Notes: generated by a model not told the origin, from the sequence alone. Shown: positions 48,382-59,616, counted from the first letter of the stretch. The stretch: DNA of 64,000 nt from Ryuthela nishihirai (GCA_038380435.1 JAWZYU010000034.1:40362901-40426900); one strand, 5' to 3'. A program made the numbers and translations.

Positions 48382-48791
48382 TTTAGGAATCTGTCTTCCA
48401 ACTTTCTTTTGGTCTTCTCTGTACCACTGCGTGAAATTAATATATGCTGTTGTAGCACGTTTAGGGGCTGGGACACCATCTTTGTTCACTTTGGGTTTTT
48501 TTGATTTTGATTTTCCACCACCAGAATGACCAGTATTTCCTAGTGGAGCATGTGATAAGTGATGTCCTGCATTGCTGTTAGACATTGATCCTTGAATTCC
48601 TGATGAAAGGGCTTGATTAGCCGAATTAACAGAAAGGTTAAGTCCTGTGGCCATCATGGGCAACTGTGCCATAGCTGGATGTAGACCTGAATTGTTAGTT
48701 GCTGATACCACAGCAGCATGCTGAGCCATTGCTTGATGATAATCATATTCCGTAGGAAGGGATAAATTCCGATGTCCAAGGGGTAGACCAT
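48382..48791 (-). CDS. Tandem HMG-box protein, internal exon 1 of 5 seen (N-terminal region and start of HMG box A)
   Basis: This is the most upstream coding exon found. It is bounded by a pyrimidine-rich acceptor (TTTTTTCCAG) before 48791 and a donor (AAA/GTAATT) after 48382. It starts with two bases of a split codon and ends in phase 0, giving residues 1-136 of the visible protein. Residues 1-90 are rich in Met, Ala, Asn, Ser, His and Gln and look disordered. A basic patch (GGKSKSKKPK, about 91-100) follows and could help nuclear import or DNA contact. HMG box A opens near residue 109 with PKRATTAYINF and QWYRE, which carry the aromatic core of helix 1. The in-frame ATG just upstream (at 48807) lies in the intron before the acceptor, so I do not use it as a start. 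The preceding exon must end in phase 1. I did not find it in the window. Confidence 0.88.
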
Positions 48792-49424
48792 CTGGAAAAA
48801 ATGACAAAAAAAAAATTAGGCTATTTTTTTTTACAATGTAAATGTATTAATTATTTAAACACAAATTTCACTATACTACCAAAATAATTGCCTGGTGAAA
48901 CATACACTTTGTACAGAGGAAAAATATAGATAACTAAAATGCCATAAATTGTATTTCAGCTACAAATGCCAAAATAAGGATCAAGAGAGGAATTTACCCC
49001 TTACATTTTACAAAAAATTGTACATATGACATATTCATGTCATATGTGCAACATAACAATCATATCTGTCATATGTGCAAATATAATTTACTTATATGAA
49101 TGGATGGAGCATAGCTTTTTTGAGCTGATAAAGATGTTATATACACAATTATTAAAGTTATTCACTAGTATTGTACAAATTATCTTTCTAAAAAAGAAAG
49201 GGAAAAGGTTTCAAGAATAAAAGTGCTATACCAGTATTAAACAACAAATGTTAATCAAAATGTTATTGAAATCAAACCAAAACATTTTGAGTTTAATGAT
49301 GATTTATGCAAAAGCATTTACTTCTGACATATTATTGGCTATGCTAAAGAACATGGAATGTGTCAAATGTTTTGAGACACATAAAACAGCAAGTTTTAAA
49401 TGAACCATTAAAGAAAATTTATTA

Positions 49425-49672
49425 TCTATAATCCTACTGAGTTCAAACTAGGAAAAAAAGTAGAAAATAATTCTATCTGGATATCACCAGAAGAAACAAC
49501 AGACAGTACTAGTGTATTGTATATTTAGTGATTGGTGTTCCACGTGTAATCTATAATCCTACCGAGTTCAAACTAGGAAAAAAAGAAAATAATTCTATCT
49601 GGATATCACCAGAAGAAACAACAGACAGTACTAGTGTATTGTATATTTAGTGATTGGTGTTTCATGTGTATG
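49425..49672. repeat. Recent tandem duplication of about 120 bp
   Basis: A block beginning ATCTATAATCCTACTGAG and ending GTGATTGGTGTTCCACGTG occurs twice in direct orientation (about 49425-49549 and 49550-49672). The copies differ at only a few positions and by a 4-bp indel (GTAG), so the duplication is recent. Confidence 0.9.
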
Positions 49673-50059
49673 TATGTGGGACAGTTGTATTTGTTGACAA
49701 TAAATTTGTTAAATAAGATCATTGAACAGTTGCTGTATTTTTCACCAATTTCTTAAGACTCTGGTGGCCTTCAGGAATTTCCTATAGTTGTGTATTCATG
49801 GTGTGAACAGATGCTTCCAAATGCATATCTGTTAATTTTGTTTTTCAAATGATCTTTCATAATTTTTAATACTTAGAATTGTTTCCAAATTATTAAATTT
49901 ACTTAATCTTATTTTATTTACCTAATTTATTTTAAGTATTATACTACTTTCCTTTTATGATCAGCATTTTTATGCTAATGTGTGTTGTTAATAATCACAG
50001 CACTTGATTGCTTCAATGGCTCAATGCTTGGCACTCCTTGGTGCAGATCAATTTGAATG

Positions 50060-50412
50060 AGATTGTTGAATCCAATAGACATTGGCCTTTCAAGCTCAGC
50101 AATATTCCTCTACTGACTGAAGGCAGGCCAGGAAGTTTTGTGGAGATAAATCTCAAAGCTGGCAGAAGTGGGACTAGAACCTCGGAATTGCAGACTGAGC
50201 CGCCCTGCCCCTTTGTGGGAAGGGGACTCCCTTGACAGCTATTAGGAGACAGATGGTAGCCTCCCGTCAAGGCCATTCAACATGTTCTTTAACATGCTCA
50301 GGGTATGGCCCTCCTGCGTACAGGGTGCCATATCTGACTGGCAAGGTGGAACTTGAAACTGGAAAGTGAAGATTACAAGACTGTCCAGCTACAGTCTGAG
50401 CCACTCACATCT
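50060..50412 (-). mobile_element. Two partial SINE-1 copies in tandem
   Basis: The first (about 50072-50210) covers the GGCCTTTC to head region with B box and ends GCCGCCCTGCCCC. The second (about 50221-50412) restarts in the body at GGGACTCCCTTGACAGC, continues through GTAGCCTCCCGTCAAGGCC and ends in another head (GTCTGAGCCAC). Both are on the minus strand. The second has an internal deletion. Confidence 0.75.
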
Positions 50413-50467
50413 CTCAAACTAAATTAATCTTTGTTTTTAAGCTTATAGTAACGTTCTTTGGTAAAGT

Positions 50468-50715
50468 ATCACAGGAGATGTCCTGTAGACATGGAATATA
50501 TGAAATAATAAGTTGAAGAAAAAAATTGGCTTTGCCGTTGGGTGGGAAAGTTTATAAGTCACACTAGCTGAAGAAGAAAATGTTAATCGTTGATGGTGTA
50601 ATGGGTAGCATGTCTGCCCAATTACTGGGAGATGTGGGTTTGGATCCCACTTACAACAAAATCAATTTTTTACAGCTTATTATTTCATGTGTTCCATGTC
50701 TACAGGACACTGAAT
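50468..50715. repeat. Foldback of a tRNA-derived element (SINE-3)
   Basis: The right unit (50588-50712, plus strand) has a tRNA-like head (GATGGTGTAATGGGTAGCAT as A box, GTGGGTTTGGATCCCAC as B box) and a tail TTATTTCATGTGTTCCATGT. The left arm (about 50478-50550) is the inverted tail (GACATGGAATATATGAAATA) joined to GGTGGG. About 40 bp separate them. The tail also occurs at 46.2 kb. Confidence 0.75.
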
Positions 50716-51202
50716 TATTGATATAACACCATGAGCTTGAGTGACAAATATTAAATTCCATCTCTGAGACAACTTAGTTGTTTGCTTCCCAATAGATGGT
50801 GCCACTGTGCGAATCAAATAAAAATGCGGGAAAGTTTAGATTAAAAAGGAGGGAAAGTATATGTCACACAAACTGAATTAATTTATAGTAATATGTTTTT
50901 TTTTTAGTAACAGGATACCCCACTCCTTTCAAAATCATTATTCTACCCAGAGAAATTGAAATTGGAAAGAGCATATTTAAACCTTTGAGATGAATTTTAT
51001 GTAGCTGGCATGATGGAGTCAGTGTGACTTCAGTTTTTTTTTTGGCATATAAGAGGCACATAAATCAATGCACTCCATTTATTTTTGCTATGATCATCTA
51101 ACTCCTTGAAGTCTATAAGTTTCAACCCCAGATCTAGCAATGACATCAATTTGAAACTTAGCAAATGTTATACTCTTGTTGTTACATGAAGCTTGATGCT
51201 AC

Positions 51203-51525
51203 CAGAGTGGGGGTTGGCTCAGTTGGTAGTGCTAGGCTCACAATCTGCAGTTTCCAGGTTTGTATCCCCCCAAGTGAGAAAGCCGATACTGATGAGCTTG
51301 GAAATGTCACTCTTCATTGGATAGGATGTTATGGTCTCATGTGCAGGAGTGCCATATCCATGCATGCAAAAGAACATGCTGAATGGCCTTGCCAAGAGGC
51401 TACCATCTGTTTCCTAACTGTTGTATAGTGAGTTCTCTTCCCCCCAACCATCTGTGATCCCTTGTGACCTGGCAATTTAGCCCATAGTGCAAAAACTTGT
51501 CACTCACAAGTAAAAGAACCCAATC
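51203..51525 (+). mobile_element. Old SINE-1 copy with 11-bp target duplication
   Basis: Head GGGGGTTGGCTCAGTTGGTAG, decayed B box and a shortened body run to CACAAGTAAAAGAACCCAAT. CTTGATGCTAC flanks it at 51192-51202 and 51526-51536. The duplication survives although the SINE is well diverged. Confidence 0.88.
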
Positions 51526-52364
51526 CTTGATGCTACTTTGAAACTGCTGAGGAAGAATAAAAGTAAAACACTTAAGTTACAGAACTATTTAGGCCTGTAA
51601 GAATATCCTATGTGAAAGATGTTATTAGTCCTCAAGTGGTTAATTAAAATTTTTTTTCTTGCACATATATTTGGAACAAAAAAAAAATTATGACAAGGTT
51701 TTTATCAGAAAAGGAAAATGTTGTACTAATGAATATAAAGATGAGCTCCATTACAAGGTGTTTTAGCTTAAAACGGATTATTAAATTGCATAAAGAAAAT
51801 TTATATTATATAGCGATATAAAGGAAAACTTTAAGAAATATCCCTATTAATATATAATTGCTTGATATGAGCCTCATTTTACATTTGCACAGTAAAAGTC
51901 TGCATTTCACGGATGACTATACTAAATGTTTTCAATTAAATTAATAATCTGTTCTCGATTACTTTTGAATGTAGGAAATAAAACAGACATTTAGGGCAGA
52001 TATAGTAAAATTTCTGTGGATTTCCTCAAGCTGTCTTTAGGTAGGTATATGCATTGAATAGCTATATAATAATAATTTGTTATAATACAAATTTCTCCTA
52101 GAGAAATCTGGAAATTTAGATTATTTTGGACTGTAAGTACTATCTCTTGCATTGTTAAAAACACAGAAGACAAATGTTTGCTTTAGAACACCAGGGAAAA
52201 AAATGGAATGTAACTGGTAAGGTGGGGGTCACAGTCTAAAACTTAAAAACAGTTTATTCACAAAATAATGACAACAATTTAAAATCTCAGATAAGATACT
52301 TTGTGAAGTCAGAATATTAGTCAAAGATAGACAAGCTTGAAAAATGAAACAAAACACATGAGCT

Positions 52365-52441
52365 GCCTTCTGGACTTGAACTTGGGACTTCTTGGTTACA
52401 TACCAGATGATCTACCAGTTAAGCTAAGGTAGCTGAAATTT
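52365..52441 (-). mobile_element. tRNA-like head, lone
   Basis: On the minus strand, GCTACCTTAGCTTAACTGG and AAGTTCAAGTCCAGAAGG form A-box-like and B-box-like segments of a tRNA-derived unit. No SINE body follows on that strand. It is probably a SINE head or a decayed tRNA pseudogene, not a tRNA gene. Confidence 0.5.
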
Positions 52442-52477
52442 CATGCTCGCCTAAAATATGGAAATTTCTCTGTTGGC

Positions 52478-52582
52478 TTTCTGCTGGGGTCTCGCCTTTC
52501 TCACAAATCGTCCCTATGGCATATTAAATCAACAGTTTCCTGTCAGATCGCTGTGGCAAGCAGCTGCTTGAAGGGTATTTTA
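52478..52582 (+). mobile_element. SINE-2 body fragment
   Basis: GGCTTTCTGCTGGGGTCTCG, TATGGCATATTAAATCAACAG and TGTGGCAAGCAGCTGCTTGA follow the SINE-2 body and 3' end. The head is absent. Confidence 0.7.
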
Positions 52583-52890
52583 CTTTTTGAAAGTTCTGAA
52601 GGATGTGGTAGTAGACTGTCTCCCATGCAGTTATGTGGTTGGGGTTCACCACATGCTATTTAAATCCAACAAGGAACTTGGCAATTTTCATGCATCTTGC
52701 ACATACTGATCAGATGTATTATAACCAAACACTCTACTATGAGTATGTAGACACTATATATATATATCACAACGAAGATATTCTCATGAAGTCAGAATAT
52801 TAGTCAAAGATGGCAAGCTCGGAAAAAAAAACCTAGTTAGTGCATGGTTGACCTCCACTGGCCATCCCTGTATAAATAATAATAAATAAA

Positions 52891-53082
52891 TACCCCCTTA
52901 AGCAGCTTGCCACAGAGGTCTAACAGGAGCCTGTCAGTTTATATGCTACAGTACAAGGTCTGAGAGGATGGTGGGACCTCAGCAGAAAAATGACACATAC
53001 ATCCATGCTTTACCCGGGATTCAAACCCAGGTCCCTTAGATTAGTAGCCAAGCACGTTAACCACTCGACCACAGGATAATTA
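52891..53082 (-). mobile_element. SINE-2 copy, essentially full length
   Basis: The head on the minus strand reads TGTGGTCGAGTGGTTAACG, then GCTTGGCTACTAATC, and B box GGGTTTGAATCCCGGG, a class II (Ser/Leu-like) tRNA pattern. The complete body and 3' end follow. This copy shows best what the family head looks like. Confidence 0.85.
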
Positions 53083-53251
53083 TCTGATTTTACATACTCT
53101 GTTACTGTTGCATTACAACTTAGTTATTAAATCACATACATTGTGAACTTAGCTTGATTTCAAAATATTGAAAACACTACATGCTACAAATAGTAGAAAC
53201 TCTAAGTACTCTTGAATATGAAGAATTTTGTTAAGAAAATTATTAATCATA

Positions 53252-53465
53252 GTTGTGTTGGTTTATCTCTGAGTGGCCCTTTTTCTCACACAATGGATTT
53301 AATGGCCAGGTCATAAGGACCCCAAGGGCTCAGAGAAGTTTTGGGGAGGGACCCACTAGAGAAATGTTAGGAGACACGTCCTGTCAAGGCCATCCAGTAC
53401 GTGCTTTAATGTGCACAGGGTACGGCTCTCCTGCACACATGGCCACAGCTTAACATCCCATAATC
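53252..53465 (-). mobile_element. Old SINE-1 copy, 5'-truncated
   Basis: GTTGGTTTATCTCTGAGTGG, GGACCCCAAGGGCTCAGAG and GCACAGGGTACGGCTCTCC are present. The copy ends at TTAACATCCCATA before the tRNA head. Confidence 0.8.
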
Positions 53466-53519
53466 CTGTAAATCTATAAATTCAAATGAAGATCAAAGTA
53501 AAAATTTAACAGCAACAAG

Positions 53520-55560
53520 TGATGAAGCTTCCACATCTAATAATGTGGAAACCAGGGATGCAGTTTCCACATTTAATATGTGCAATTTCCACATCTAATA
53601 CTGCTCAAACTGGAGATGAATTTTCAGCAACTGTTTTTCCTAACTGCTGGAGCACAAAGCAGGTAAAGGAATTCCAGAAAAAATATGATGGTTTATTTGT
53701 TCGCAACAAGAACCTTGGTTGAAATTATTGCACAAAAATAGATTTAATAAAAACAGAGGGAATTTATGTATCAACAGAATTGTGTAACTCCAATGTTGAA
53801 GGATCTGGAAAAAATAAAACCATCCAGCAAGCATTTCTCCAAAAGAAAATGAACACTTTTCATCAAAGGCACACAAAATATGCTTACAACAACTGAAAGA
53901 TTGTGCAGACAATGCAATTATCAAATGCATAGGAAAAATGAATCAAAAATATACCAGCTCTACATGTAAAATCTTTAATACAATTTACAAAATAGAAAAA
54001 AGTAGGCTATTCTAACATTGAAAATGATATTTAACTACAAGAAAAAAATTGGTTGGACATGGGACAAGACTCCATTCTTGCAAAACTGCCATTAAAATAG
54101 TTGATCACACTGCATCAGAAAAAAAAAAGATATATTTACTAAAATAATCTAAAAAAAAATTAAACTTTGTATCATCACTGACGAAGCTTCAATTGTATCT
54201 AGTAAATAAGTAGTCATATTTTTTTTTTATAAAAGTTGAAGATTCTGATCTTTGGTCAACAATTTTCCTTGATTTGGTTGAATTTGTAGCACAGGATGCT
54301 GAAACTATATACACAAATTTGTTAAAGAGTTTACAAAAAGTTGATTTGATACTGTATATTTGAAAAATAATTTGGTCACATTTTGTTCTGATGATGCAAG
54401 TGTGCTGTTTGGTCACAAATCAGGAGTGTGCACCAACCTTTAAAAGAGTTTCCTAATATCATCATTTGACATTGTTTGAATCATTGCCCACAACTTGTTT
54501 TAAACGATTCTATTGCTGAAATAAAACAAGTGAATCATTTCAAAATGTCCATAGATAAAATCTACATGATATTTTTCACCAATCAAACAGAACTTTTCTC
54601 AACATTTTGGAAGCACTTGGATTAGAAATTATAAATATTGGTAGAGTTTTGGGGACAAGATGGGCTACTTGCAGCTCAAGATCAACACTTGCTGTATGGT
54701 GTGCTTACCCAGCTTATACAAATATTTTTCATCAAACACAAAATATTCAGGAATGGCTAATCATCTTCACAACAAATTCTTCTTAGATGATTTAGCAAAA
54801 ATGGTAGATATATTGCAGGAAATTTTGTTAATTTCTAATACCCTTCAAGCCAGAAATTTAAATATAACAAGAGCTGGCTTATGAAATGCTCAAAAAAAAT
54901 GGAAAACTTTTGAAAAGAAAGTTAACAAAATCATAAATTTGATTGATTCAAATACTGATGCCTTTAAAGATAATAATTTTACCAAAAATCAAATACATGG
55001 AATCCTACCTCATCAAAAACTACTAGAAACAATAATTAAAAATATGGAAGCCTACCTCATTAAAAACTACTAGAAACAATAATTAAAAATATGGAAGCCT
55101 ACCTCATCAAAAACTATTAGATGCAATAATTAAATATATGAAAGCCCAATTGATGAATTGTGACCATTTAAAATCCAGAAATGATGCATAAAATACTGAT
55201 AATAAAATTCATGGAATAGTAAAACATACTTGAAGCAGAATCATGTATGTTTATATACATTGAAGAAGAAGAATTGAGTGAATTCAATAACTCTTTAATT
55301 ATGAAATCAACAGTGATTTCTGACTATTTGGAAAATGTTATATAATAATCATAATACTAAAATCTGTACAAAAGGCTAAAAATATCAAGTACTGATGTAA
55401 TTAATTGTACGGAGGTAGAAAGAGCGTTTTCGACAATGAATATTATATATTCAGATAAAAGAAGCTATCTTACAGTTTAAAATGTGGCAAATTTGAATGG
55501 CCTTTTGTTAGATTCCTGTGTCCTGAATCCATCAGTTCAAACATTGCTGAAGAATAACTA
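53520..55560 (+). pseudogene. hAT-superfamily transposase pseudogene
   Basis: Plus-strand fragments across 2 kb read NCWSTKQVKEFQKKYDGLFV (about 53640), LVTFCSDDASVLFGHKSGVC (about 54373), MGYLQLKINTCCMVC (54660, matching an RTRWxxR/CxW-type segment), LARKMVDILQE-like helices, and near the end CTEVERAFSTMNIIYSDKRS, the signature of the hAT C-terminal dimerisation domain (about 55408). Many stops and frameshifts interrupt it. The N-terminal part resembles the KIAA1586-like branch, a weaker inference. Terminal repeats were not identified. Confidence 0.75.
54999..55139. repeat. 47-bp tandem repeat, three copies, inside the hAT pseudogene
   Basis: The unit begins GGAATCCTACCTCATCAAAA and occurs at 54999-55045, 55046-55092 and 55093-55139 with a few substitutions. 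The third copy is the most diverged. 47 is not a multiple of three, so the expansion itself shifts the frame. Confidence 0.9.
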
Positions 55561-56021
55561 CACAGCAGATGAAAATAGGGTAAAAAAAAGAAAAAAAAAT
55601 TATGATGATAATCAAGGAGCAATTTGGAAATTTGAAAGTATTTAAAGGAATATATTTTGCTTTCATTTTTGTCAGGGTGGAGGGGGTAAGTAGAGTAGGA
55701 ACCATTTGTTAAAATTTTTGAATCCCACCACTGCATTTACCTATAACATTTTGTGTTTAAACAGCTAACACATATATTTGCAAATAAAGAACATTTTAAT
55801 TGTTGCCGACAGATCACATGTATGCATATACAAATTCACCCTGACTGAAGATCACATAACTTGTTGTGTGTTGAGTAGACATGCTTGCAAACACAGTTAA
55901 GTAATAACAACAGTGATAATCTTACAATATTAAACAGCTTTGCACTGATATAATAATGGTTAAGAGTCAATACTGAACTCTTTAATGCCCATAACAGCTC
56001 AAAATAGATGAAATTTGAAAT

Positions 56022-56384
56022 GGGTTGGGTTGTTTGACATCTGAGCAGCACTATTTTGCATGCAATGGACTAAATGATCAGGTCACAAGGAACCCAAGGG
56101 CTCAGAGAAGGTTGAGGGAGGGGACCCATGGGACAGCTGTTGGGAGATAGATGGTAGCATCCCATAAAGCCATCCAGCATGTTCTTTAATGTGCACAGAT
56201 ATGACTCTCCCACACACACGAAGGCCATGTCTCATCCGATGGACCTTTCCAAGTCTATCAGTATCACCTACTGACCAAAAGAAGGGTGGGAATTTTGCAA
56301 TTATAAATTGCAATGCTGGCTCAGCTGGGACTCAAACCTGGGAACTGCAGATTATGACATGCTACCAACTGAGCCAGCCCTGTG
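56022..56384 (-). mobile_element. SINE-1 copy, full length but diverged, with target duplication
   Basis: The tail is at the left (TTGGGTTGTTTGACATCTGAG) and the head at the right (CAGGGCTGGCTCAGTTGG, B box GTTTGAGTCCCAG on the minus strand). TGAAATTTGAAATGG before and TGAAATCTGAAATGG after the element are a target duplication with one mismatch. Confidence 0.88.
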
Positions 56385-57436
56385 CCTGAAATCTGAAATG
56401 GACTAGCCCAAGTAGAGCTATTTCCTTATCTTTACTGCCTTCTACCATTTTCTGAGATTACTTGGGCTTTAAATGGTTAATAGTAAAAGTAGTAATCTTA
56501 ACCATTGTTCTATCAATGCAAAAGGGTTTAATCTATGTATTGAAAAGTCATTACTTGACAACAAATTTTACAAGAACCAATTTCTCATTTTCAATCTTCA
56601 TTACTCAACAATCATCTATAATTATGTATATTAAAGTAAAACTGCACTTAGCCGTTTTTTGTTTCTACACTTTATCATTGCTTCTTTTCTGTAAAAATGA
56701 GTTAAACGGGTGATATATACATAGAAACACAAAGCATTAACCAAAGTATAATCATAATAAAGGAATAAAATTAAAAATATGTCAAACATGATTCTGGAAA
56801 ATATCCCCCCCCCCCATTTGCATTATTTATGAAAAATTCAGGTCTAACACAATTTCACTTTACATATACTTTTGAAGAATGCATCTATCATGTTAGCTGG
56901 AGACTGGGTGTAATAGGATGAACTGCAATATAAAATGGAAGTAGGTAAGGTGACTCATGATAGTCATATTTAACTTATGTAATTTGTAACATTTGCTGAT
57001 AATGAATTTATAGTTTTTGCATAATGAATATTTAAAATTGTTACATTCATTTGTAATCACTTAGTAATACTGTTATTGCTTTTGATCCACTATGCTAACT
57101 GAAATCAAACCACCTCCAGGTGAGCACATTAACTATAAAGTGACAAACAGAAAATGCTATTGAGATTGTTGGCCATAAATAAAACTAACAAAATATTTTT
57201 AAAATTAGTATCTTAGATACCATTCTGTCCCAGCATCAGGCAGGATTGATGATAACAATGATCACATCATTGTTAAAAATTACAAATGAAAAATCTGGTC
57301 AAATCTAAGTCACACTACTTAATGAAAAAAGTGTAGTTTAGAACTGTGAATATGGTAATCTGAACCAAATATTTTAAACGTCAGCAATAACATTTGGAAT
57401 TTTTTTCTTTTGTAACTTTGGTCATTACAATATTTC

Positions 57437-57550
57437 CTCAAGAAGCCATTTGCTACAAATGTCTCACAGGAACCTGCCAGCATTATACCCTAGAGAAGAT
57501 CTGTGTGGAAGGCGAGTCCTCAGCAGAAAGACAGCACAGAAAAGAAACAC
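57437..57550 (-). mobile_element. SINE-2 fragment
   Basis: CCTCAAGAAGCCATTTGC, GTCTCACAGGAACCTGCCAG and CCTCAGCAGAAAGACA keep SINE-2 order with substitutions. The head is missing. Confidence 0.6.
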
Positions 57551-57719
57551 TTCATTTGATAATGCATAAAGGTTATGCAAAATGTTATAAGTTTTTTTTT
57601 ATATGTTTTGTGTAAATCATACAAGGTGATTCATGAAAAGATGCTTGTAAGTATATTGTTTTACGTGATGATTACTATTAAAGGCTTTTAGAAGATTAAA
57701 GAGCTTAGATATATATATA

Positions 57720-59005
57720 CACTGCTGGCCATTAAAAGTGCACCTGGAATGACAAGAGATATCAAATCCATATTTAGTGAATACATATGCTTATGTTACA
57801 AGGATCAAATGATTACAAATACAACTCGGTTAGGCTTGTGGAATACAAACAAATCAGAATCTTGTGTAGCCACCATGAGTGGCATAAACCTCTATTACAT
57901 GGTCCGGCATTGAGAGGATGAGAAGTCGGATGTGTGTTTGGGGATTGTCAGTCCATGCAGTTTTGATACGTAGCCAAAGTTCATCTGTTGTAGCAGCTGC
58001 TGGTGTCTGGTGTGCTAGTTGTCATGAGATCATGGCCCAGACATGTTCAATTGGGGACAGATCCGATGAATGCACAGGCCAAGACAGAAGTGTCACATGG
58101 TAGCTATCTGGGAATTGTTGGACAATGCATGCCACACGTGGTCGAGCATTGTCCTGTTGGTAAATGGCACCAGAGAGCCCCTGAAGATGAAGTACAACCA
58201 CAGGCTCCAACACCTCAGTGATGTAACGCTGGCTTTTCAAAGTACCAGTAATGCATACGACGCACATGCGTGAGTGGAGTCCAATGGCACCCCATACCAT
58301 AACATCAAGGAGCCTGTCACCGCCAGATACAGATTCGTCCATCATGGTGCTGCACACTGAAGCGGGATTCATCTGAAAAGACAATGTGATGCCATTCTCA
58401 CATTTATGTGCGACATTTTTGGAACCACTGCAGTCGCATCTTCGATGGCAGCCAAAGCAATGGCCACCTAGCAAAGATTCCCCAATGCTGCAGAAGATGT
58501 CGAACCGTATGTGTGGACACTGGTTGATGTGCAACACACCATAACTGTTGAGTTAAGGTGTTCGATGTGGCTGTACGATTATTCAAAGCCATGTGCAAGA
58601 GATGTCTGTCCTCTCGTTCGTTTGTGTGACAGGGTCATTGAGATCCTTCATGACGGTGAGTTTGTTCCTCATTTCTCCTTTCCTAGGTTGATGAAAAACA
58701 CACAATTCTCCTTTACTAAATTTGGATAACAAATACCCACTGACACCATATTCTCATCACTGTGGCAGCATTCCATCCAACATGAGCACTGATATCTCGG
58801 TACGATAATTTGCCTTCCCATAATCACACAATTCTCCCTCGATCAAAATCAGAAACCTGGTTGTATGGATGCCGTGTTCTTCAATGGGGCATACTTTATC
58901 CTTTAGTGTGCAAGAACTGTGCTTTGAATCATTTACATGTTCCCCCATGGGCTACCCATTTTGTATATTTCCAGACAATCTGACGACTTTCAATGGCCAG
59001 CAGTG
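57720..59005 (-). mobile_element. Tc1-like transposon with intact ends and TA duplication
   Basis: The inverted ends CACTGCTGGCCATTAAAAGT and CACTGCTGGCCATTGAAAGT differ at one of the first 20 bases. TA flanks both sides (57718-57719 and 59006-59007). The 1286-bp element encodes a single transposase on the minus strand. This terminal sequence and length match a widespread Tc1-like group of animals. Intact ends mean it could have been mobilised in trans even after its own gene decayed. Confidence 0.93.
58022..58880 (-). pseudogene. Tc1 transposase with frameshifts
   Basis: From the N-terminus, the helix-turn-helix segment LSYRDISAHVGWNAATVM lies at about 58755-58815. After frame changes, VFSDESRFSVQHHDGR carries the first catalytic Asp (about 58340-58390). 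The longest open frame (58022-58537) holds VMVWGAI, GTLKSQRYITEVLEPVVV, QQDNARPRVA with the second Asp and SSDLSPIEHVW with the catalytic Glu. All three acidic residues of the DDE triad survive, but in different frames. At least two frameshifts and one stop inactivate it. Confidence 0.88.
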
Positions 59006-59194
59006 TATTTGTCTTGCTATATTCCCTATTATGCGTGGGTTATTGAAAAGAGACTGAAGAAAATTCTTATATTGTGTCCCAACAACATAATATTAATTAG
59101 ATATGGCTTTCAATAAAGGATCTCAATCTATTATTATACCTATGTGATAGTGGAGGTAACTTTAAAAAAGGTATTACTATTTTAAGATCCGTAC

Positions 59195-59270
59195 CTTATT
59201 TAGGGCTCTAAATCCAGGTTCCATCAATATCAACAACCAAGCATGCAAACCACTTGGCTACCAGGATGGT
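59195..59270 (-). mobile_element. tRNA-like head, probably SINE-2
   Basis: On the minus strand, TGGTAGCCAAGTGGTTTGC, GCTTGGTTG and AACCTGGATTTAGAGCCC follow the SINE-2 head order with divergence. No body is seen. Confidence 0.4.
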
Positions 59271-59616
59271 AAAGAATCGAAAATCAAAATCATGGTGAAA
59301 ACTGTTTGAATTATTGGGGAATAAATACAAAGTGAAAAAATGTCAGTAGAAATTGAAGACCTCTGCTTGGCCAAGAAGTATTTTTTGTTTCATATTACTT
59401 ACTCAGAACTTACATCACCAAGATATTCTGTACTTGTAACAGAGTAGATGGACATGTAAGAATCCATAAACTTAAAAATAACTAAAGTTCTCTTTCCATG
59501 GAAGGAGGGCAGAAAGCATCTGTAAGGAATAGGTTTGTTTCTCAGCACAACATTCCAGTGATGCTCTTCTAGGATATGGTTCCATTAACGAAAGATCTCC
59601 TACAGTGAAATAAAAA

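Larger units (their letters stand above)
22152..48791 (-). other. Span of the partial tandem HMG-box gene (5 exons, 4 introns)
   Basis: Joined, the five exons give 1292 coding bases: two bases of a split codon, 429 codons and a stop. The introns are about 5.2, 6.3, 2.2 and 11.6 kb, all GT-AG, in phases 0, 0, 1 and 0. Box A spans roughly residues 109-180 and box B 185-256. Two L-shaped HMG boxes in tandem with a basic linker is the HMGB-like plan, used to bind and bend DNA in the nucleus. The missing acidic tail and long polar tails suggest a transcription or chromatin regulator instead of a bulk HMGB. The 5' end, promoter and any earlier exons are not identified in this window. Confidence 0.85.

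Noticed and set aside
48792..48807. ATG upstream of exon 48382-48791 as a translation start
   Set aside because: It lies within the polypyrimidine acceptor region of the intron, and the exon starts in a split codon.
49425..49672. CRISPR-like or satellite array
   Set aside because: Only two long direct copies are present, with no short regular repeats or spacers.
52365..52441. Functional tRNA gene
   Set aside because: Only A-box-like and B-box-like pieces are visible. The acceptor-stem pairing does not hold, and similar heads occur in SINEs.
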